Assembly (NCBI RefSeq): GCF_028389875.1 | Contig: NC_084672.1 | Coordinates: forward strand, 4,625,501 to 4,689,500 | Origin: Rhea pennata | Lineage: Eukaryota; Chordata; Aves; Rheiformes; Rheidae | DNA length: 64,000 nucleotides | Direction of reading: 5' to 3' | Shown here: positions 59,242 through 64,000 of the stretch, piece after piece | Layout of the letters: each line of letters starts with the position of its first letter | Numbering within the stretch: the stretch's first letter is position 1 | The notes under the pieces: generated by a model | The model's input: the letters and a program-made list of their open reading frames with translations, nothing else | The model's database searches: none | What the model was told of the DNA's origin: nothing | Position numbers and translations under genes: made by a program

Positions 59242-59321
59242 GGATTATTTACAAATTCGCTGGGTGTTTTTTGTTGTCGTCGTCCTTCCTGCCCGTGCCC
59301 CCCTCCTCCGCCCCCGGCGCG

Positions 59322-59384
59322 ATGGCACGGCAGCGAGCAGGGATGCGAGGAGGGGCGCGCCGGGGGGAGGCGGCGGCGTGCTGA
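59322..59384 (+). other. Upstream ORF 1 in the IGF1R leader (20 codons)
   Basis: ATG with G at -3 and G at +4, a favourable context, followed by 19 codons rich in Arg, Gly and Ala, then TGA in GTGCTGAGC. The terminal GTGCTGAGC text is shared with the human leader as I remember it, but I do not recall a matching human ATG, so this uORF may be lineage-specific. Confidence 0.4.
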
Positions 59385-59971
59385 GCCGCGCCGCGCCGCG
59401 CCGCTCGCCCGGCTGCTGCTTTGTGTGCGTGTCCTGGATTTCTTCCTTTTTTAAAAAAATATTTTTTTTACTTTTTTGAGGGGGGGGGAAGAGAGAAGGA
59501 GCCTGTGGCAGCGGCGCCGCGGAGAGGAGGAAGAAGAGGAGGAGGAGAAGCAGGGGGAAGCATCTTTTTTTTCAAAAAAATTTTTTTTTTCTTTTTTTTT
59601 TTTTTTTTTTTTTGCTCCGTATTCCGCATTTCGGGTCTCTGCGGCCGCCTGGACTTGCGCGGCGGTGCTGTTGTTGTTGTTGTTGTGGGTGTTCTTTTTT
59701 TTTTTTTCCCTTCCCTTCCCTTCCCTCCTTCGCCGAGGGGGGGCGAGGAGCCGAGGAGAGGCGGGGGGAGGAAGATCCCTTCGCAGCGCCCTCGTCCCTG
59801 CGCCGAAGGAGCTGAGCTGCCGTCGCGGGAAGCGCTGTTGTTGTTTTGTAACGAGGCTGCTCCCCCCTCCCTTTCCCCCCCTCCTCTCTTTTTTATTTTT
59901 ATTTTTTTTTAATTCCCCCCCCCCTTCCTCCGTGCGTGCGTGTGTGCTGCCCCTGCGTGCGGCGTTTGAAA

Positions 59972-60058
59972 ATGGAGGTTGAAGATGCCGACTGCCAGCC
60001 CCGACGCGCCTCACGTTTGCCGCTGCCGGGCGCGACGGGCCGCTGCAGCCGGCGCTGA
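59972..60058 (+). other. Upstream ORF 2 in the IGF1R leader (28 codons), apparently conserved
   Basis: ATG in strong context (A at -3, G at +4) opens 28 codons beginning MEVEDADCQPRRAS and ending GRCSRR, then TGA. The human leader, from memory, has a 28-codon ORF at the same place that begins MEADDADSPPRRAS and ends GRCCRR, with the same CGGCGCTGA end. Equal length and conserved ends argue for a selected uORF. It ends 395 bases upstream of the IGF1R ATG, which itself has a weaker context (G at -3, A at +4). An overlapping ATG at 59985 in another frame extends to about 60218. The likely role is control of IGF1R translation. Confidence 0.6.
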
Positions 60059-60178
60059 GGGGGGACGGCGGCGCCCGCCGCCCCGCAGCTCGCCCGCGCG
60101 GCGGACGCGGCATCGCCCGGCCCCGGCCCCGGCCGCCGCCGCCGCTGCCGGAGGGAGCTCCGGCACGCACGCACGCAC

Positions 60179-60196
60179 ATATATATATATATATAT
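60179..60196 (+). repeat. (AT)9 tract in the IGF1R leader
   Basis: An (AT)n run preceded by (GCAC)n units at about 60162-60178, within the leader between uORF 2 and the IGF1R start. The T run that follows lengthens it on the 3' side. Confidence 0.85.
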
Positions 60197-60453
60197 TTTT
60201 GGTCTGGTTCCTCCATAAGATCAACATCCAAGGACCTCGGAACCCTTCGGCTTTTCCGATCCGAAGGGGTTTTTTTTTTTTTTTTTTTTTTTCTTGACGC
60301 AACGTGGATTTATTTATCCGCCCTCCCCCTTTCTCATCCCTCGTTTGTATTTTTTTTTTTTTAAGACGAGGGGGGGAAACAAACCGAGCGATTTTGGACT
60401 TTTTTTTTTTTTTTTTTCTGAAAGGGGGATTTTGTCCAATTAAAAAAAGAGGA

Positions 60454-60547
60454 ATGAAGTCTGGCGCCGGAGGAGGGTCCCTCGCCTTCTTCTGGGGGTT
60501 TCTGCTCTTCTTCGCCACACTTTGTCTGTGGCCAACAAATGGAGAAA
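60454..60547 (+). CDS. IGF1R: IGF1R exon 1 coding part (signal peptide)
   Basis: 94 coding bases encode MKSGAGGGSLAFFWGFLLFF and then ATLCLWPTNGE plus the first base of the next codon. The donor is GAAA then GTGAGT. Human exon 1 has the same length, phase and start (MKSGSGGGS...LWPTSGE). It is the cleaved signal peptide of the type 1 IGF receptor, a disulfide-linked receptor tyrosine kinase at the plasma membrane that binds IGF1 and IGF2 and signals through PI3K-AKT and RAS-MAPK. A short charged start, a hydrophobic core (FFWGFLLFF), and a small-residue end are visible. All other exons lie beyond the right edge. The ATG at 60454 is chosen by homology; the open frame continues upstream only through T- and A-rich leader. 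Confidence 0.96.
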
Positions 60548-60583
60548 GTGAGTGTTGTGCGGGGCGGCGGGGGCGCGCGAGGG

Positions 60584-60914
60584 TGTCGGCGAGGGGCTCC
60601 CGGTGTGTGTGTGTGTGTGAGGGTTTCTGCGAGGGGCTCCCGGTGTGTGTGGGGAGGGGGGTTGTGAGGGGCTCTCGGGGTGTGTGTGACGGTGTCGGCG
60701 AGGGGCTCCCGTGTGTGTGTGTGTGTGTGTGAGGGTTTCTGCGAGGGGCTCCCGGTGTGTGTGGGGAGGGGGGTTGTGAGGGGCTCCCGGGGTGTGTGTG
60801 ACGGTGTCGGCGAGGGGCTCCCGTGTGTGTGTGTGTGTGTGTGTGAGGGTTTCTGTGAGGGGCTCCCGTGTGTGTGTGTGTGTGTGTGTGAGGGTTTCTG
60901 TGAGGGGCTCCCGT

Positions 60915-60954
<40 letters not shown>

Positions 60955-61790
60955 GTTTCTGTGAGGGGCTCCCGTGTGTGTGTGTGTGTGTGTGTGAGGG
61001 TTTCTGTGAGGGGCTCCCGGTGTGTGTGTGTGTGAGGGTTTCTGTGAGGGGCTCCCGTGTGTGTGTGTGTGTGTGTGTGTGAGGGTTTCTGTGAGGGGCT
61101 CCCGTGTGTGTGTGTGTGTGTGTGTGTGAGGGTTTCTGTGAGGGGCTCCCGTGTGTGTGTGTGTGAGGGTTTCTGTGAGGGGCTCCCGTGTGTGTGTGTG
61201 TGTGAGGGTTTCTGCGAGGGGCTCCCGGTGTGTGTGTGTGTGTGAGGGTTTCTGTGAGGGGCTCCCGTGTGTGTGTGTGTGTGTGTGTGAGGGTTTCTGT
61301 GAGGGGCTCCCGTGTGTGTGTGTGTGTGTGTGTGTGACGGTGTCGGCGAGGGGCTCCCGTGTGTGTGTGTGTGTGTGTGACGGTGTCGGCGAGGGGCTCC
61401 TGGTGTGTGTGTGTGTGTGAGGGTTTCTGTGAGGGGCTCCCGTGTGTGTGTGTGTGTGTGTGAGGGTTTCTGTGAGGGGCTCCCGTGTGTGTGTGTGTGT
61501 GTGAGGGTTTCTGCGAGGGGCTCCCGGTGTGTGTGTGTGTGTGAGGGTTTCTGTGAGGGGCTCCCGTGTCTGTGTGTGTGTGTGTGTGAGGGTTTCTGTG
61601 AGGGGCTCCCGTGTGTGTGTGTGTGTGTGTGTGACGGTGTCGGCGAGGGGCTCCCGTGTGTGTGTGTGTGTGTGTGTGACGGTGTCGGCGAGGGGCTCCT
61701 GGTGTGTGTGTGTGTGTGCCTGTGTGTGAGGGGCTGGCGGTGTGTGTGAGGGTTTCTGTGAGGCGCTCCCGAGGGGTGTGTGTGTTTGTG
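60584..61790 (+). repeat. Composite minisatellite with (GT)n spacers at the start of IGF1R intron 1
   Basis: Close to 30 copies of a core reading GGTTTCTGTGAGGGGCTCCC (or GGTGTCGGCGAGGGGCTCCC), each followed by a (GT)n run of 5 to 18 repeats. The unit is about 38-60 bp depending on GT length. The first core at about 60579-60600 has no GT in front of it and may be the founder. Two core types alternate in blocks, showing higher-order duplication. Threonine/histidine-rich frames of up to 951 codons on the minus strand come from this array and are not genes. Confidence 0.95.
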
Positions 61791-61890
61791 TGTACCTAAG
61801 GGTGTTGGCGAGGGCCTGCCGTGTGTGTGTGAGTTGGTGAGGAGCTGTGTGTGTATGTGTGAGGCTGCGGGCGAGGGGCTCCCACACCAG

Positions 61891-62270
61891 TGTGTGTGTG
61901 TGGTGGTGCATGGTGGGGTGTGTGTGGTGGTGCATGTGCGTGTATGGTGGTGCGTGTGAGGGTGTGTATGGTGGTGCATGGTGGTGTGTGCATGTGTGTG
62001 TATGGTGGTGCATGGTGGGGTGTGTGTATGGTGGTGCATGTGAGGGTGTGTGTGGTGGTGCATGGTGGTGTGTGTGCATGGTGGTGCGTGTGAGGGTGTG
62101 TATGGTGGTGTATGGTGGTGCGTGTGAGGGTGTGTGTGGTGGTGCATGGTGTGTGTGCATGGTGGTGCGTGTGAGGGTGTGTGTGGTGGTGCATGGTGGT
62201 GTATGTGTATGGTGGTGCGTGTGAGGGTGTGCGTGGTGGTGCATGGTGGTGCGTGTGTGCGCGGCGGTGC
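61891..62270 (+). repeat. Second GT-rich array with GGTGGTGCATGGTGGTGTG units
   Basis: Irregular units of GTGTGTGGTGGTGCATGGTG and GGTGGTGCGTGTGAGGGTGT, about 20-50 bp. It lies just after the first array but has a different core (GGTGGTGCATG instead of GAGGGGCTCCC). Confidence 0.9.
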
Positions 62271-62948
62271 GCGGGTGCCGGGCGCAGCCTGCCCGCGGCG
62301 ACGCACGCGTTTTTGCGCCGGTGGCGGGATCTGCCCCTCGCGTGCGTTTGGAAACGCGGCGCTTCAGCTCGCCTCCCGCCTCTCCGGAGGGAGCCCAGCG
62401 TGGGCCCTGCAGCGAGGAGGAGCCGCGGCCCCCTCTTCGGCGCGGTGCTGGCGCCCGCCGTCCCCAGCCTGGCGTTCTCCCCGCCTGATGCGTGCGCGCC
62501 TCCAAACTCCTGCGGGTTTCAACGTGCTGCTTAGACCTCCACAGCAGGGGCGGGCAGCGCTCTGCTCCCCTTCCCTGCCACGAAGCAGCCGGGTCGCGGT
62601 TGGTGTTCAGGGGCTGTGTGAAATAACCCTTCCGCGGGGAGCAGAAATCCTGGAAATCCGTGTGCGGCGTTTCCGCACCGCTTTGCTGTTGGGGAAGGGC
62701 TTCCTTGGTGCGGCGCGAAGGTGGCGGCCCGCACTCGAAAGGTCACGGTCGTGGCTTTCGTGAGAGTTTCAGGCCAACGCGTTACACGCGTGCGTACGCA
62801 GAAACGTTTGATGCCTGGGAGCTGCTAAATGTAGTTTTTATTCCTTTAAAAGCAGCTGTGTCTATATCTAAATTGAAGATTTGTGCAGTTGACTTAAGAG
62901 CATGAGCTGCTCCCTCCATGTGCCTGGAGGGGAGCGCGGCCTGGGGGA

Positions 62949-63028
62949 TGTGTGTGTGCGTATGTACATATGCATATATATACACATATATGAGTGTGTA
63001 TATACACACGTATAACGTATATATATGT
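62949..63028 (+). repeat. TG/TA alternating tract
   Basis: Mixed GT, GTAC, ATAT and ACAC dinucleotides over about 80 bases, an interrupted purine-pyrimidine alternation. Confidence 0.8.
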
Positions 63029-64000
63029 GGGCGTGTGTTGCCACAGCCCCGGCCGCGTTTGCGGCGTTTTTGTGCGTTTCAAACCCGTGGCTGCCCCTGT
63101 TAGACAGGGAGATGTTAAACGTGTCTCGGAGCCCAGCCGTTCTGATAGCTGCTGCTTCGCCATCTGCAGAGACGGAGATGTTTTGCTGTCTTCCCGCTTT
63201 GATTTCTTCCGCTCTGTGTTTTTTCTTTTTTTTTTCTAATACTACTTGAGCTGTTTTTGTGTGCCTCTTCCTTTTGAAAAGATGTTTGCTGTTGTGAAGA
63301 AAGGAGAAAATTTTCTTCAGTTTTTAAATATAAAGGGAAAGAATTTGGGAGCTGTAAAGGCTTTTTTAAAAGCAGTAGTTTCAGGTGGAAAAGAAAGGGA
63401 AGATCTTTGGATGCACTGACAATGAAGCTAACGGGGGGGGGGAATGTTTGAGCAAGAAGTGCGTAGATGGAGTCTGTAATACGTGTTGAGTAATACTGTG
63501 TTTCATTAGGCAGTGAATGCCAATTAACTTGTTGCAAATTAAGGCACAACTCTGCCCCTTTTCACTGCGGTGGCAGGGCCAGCTAGGGCTGGAGAGTTGC
63601 AGTCTGTCTTCTGTGAGTTGAACTTTTTGGCTAGAGTAGTTTTAAAGAGGGAAGATTAATATTTAGCTTTAAAAACAAAACCTCAGAGCCCTTCTTCAGG
63701 GCAGGGCTTAAAACAAGATTGAGTAGCTGGGAGAAAAAGAAAAGGAGGCGGTCTGGTGTGTTCTTAAATACTGAGATATGTGTTTAATTTTTTTTAATTT
63801 TACCTGCTACAGAGTGTTTTCAAATAAAAATGCTTGTCCAGCTCTTGCAATGAAATAAGACAGAAATGGGATGCTAGCTTCCAGTTCTCTGAAGTGTTTG
63901 TAGTTACCATTTAGCTAAAATGACCCAATTAAGAACCTCCCAAATGGAATATCTTCTAAAGACCTAGACACTTAAGTATGAGAAGATATGCTGAAAAACT

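Larger units (their letters stand above)
58835..60453 (+). other. IGF1R: IGF1R 5' UTR (exon 1 leader)
   Basis: Landmarks match, in order, my recollection of the human IGF1R leader: a CAGCGGCGGCGG start region (58841), GGCTCTTGTTTACCAGC (58869-58885), TGACCTTCAGCG (59107 on), CTTTGTGTGCGTGTCCTGGA (59419 on) and GTTTGAAAATGGAG (59965 on). The start point near 58835 is inferred from that match. At about 1.6 kb it is longer than the human leader (about 1 kb), mostly from homopolymer and simple-repeat growth: a C15/A19 run, long T runs, and an (AT)n tract. The human leader is reported to contain an internal ribosome entry element with a poly(U) loop; T runs of 23, 13 and 18 here (60270-60292, 60350-60362, 60400-60417) occupy the comparable place. 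Confidence 0.75.
60548..64000 (+). other. IGF1R: IGF1R intron 1 (5' part)
   Basis: Begins at GTGAGT and runs off the window; this intron is very long in vertebrates. The first 1.7 kb is simple-repeat derived (60584-62270). From 62.3 to 62.8 kb it is CpG-rich, then AT-rich with a TA/TG tract (62949-63028). No exon is supported in 62.3-64 kb. Confidence 0.9.

Noticed and set aside
59451-62505. Minus-strand open frames of 951 and 714 codons, rich in Thr-His and Pro
   Set aside because: They are the complement of the (GT)n minisatellite, poly(T) runs and IGF1R leader. There is no protein similarity, and they cover IGF1R exon 1 in antisense.

Overview
The window is nuclear DNA from a vertebrate, most likely a bird or another sauropsid. 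It has large introns with GT-AG splice sites, AT-rich gene-poor DNA beside strongly CpG-rich promoters, only old and decayed interspersed repeats, and no young transposons that I can recognise. Two genes are identified with confidence. SYNM (synemin, an intermediate-filament protein) lies on the minus strand as four coding exons: 34289-35074, 29555-29679, 21795-21868 and 16416-20218. Joined, they stay in frame and encode about 1595 residues. IGF1R (insulin-like growth factor 1 receptor) starts on the plus strand near the right end. Only exon 1 is inside the window (coding 60454-60547), with its promoter, a leader of about 1.6 kb and the first 3.4 kb of intron 1.

Layout. 1-14 kb is AT-rich DNA left of SYNM; it holds one candidate plus-strand exon that resembles TTC23 (5676-5818) and several ancient repeat relics. 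14.1-16.4 kb is the probable SYNM 3' UTR. 16.4-35.1 kb is SYNM. 34.0-35.9 kb is the SYNM CpG-island promoter, with a perfect CArG box about 385 bp upstream of the ATG. 36-57 kb is intergenic, with several CpG-rich islands, a 1.2 kb minisatellite of 13-bp units (43.1-44.3 kb) and isolated regulatory-looking motifs (RFX X-box, SOX inverted pair, forkhead inverted pair), but no protein gene I can support. 56.8-60.45 kb is the IGF1R CpG island and 5' leader, including a 28-codon upstream ORF that appears conserved with human. 60.55-64 kb is IGF1R intron 1, which begins with a GT-rich composite minisatellite.

How the parts relate. SYNM and IGF1R are divergent, with about 25 kb between their start codons, so the GC-rich interval may hold regulatory DNA for either. 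From memory, in human 15q26.3 both genes point the same way, with SYNM downstream of IGF1R; the arrangement here therefore implies an inversion of IGF1R relative to SYNM in one lineage, or a misassembly. A TTC23 exon on the far side, tail-to-tail with SYNM, would match the human order. I found no prokaryotic-type system, CRISPR array, intact mobile element or unknown protein family. The most interesting items are the IGF1R leader uORF, the two tandem-repeat arrays, the gene order and the possibly decayed TTC23 exon.
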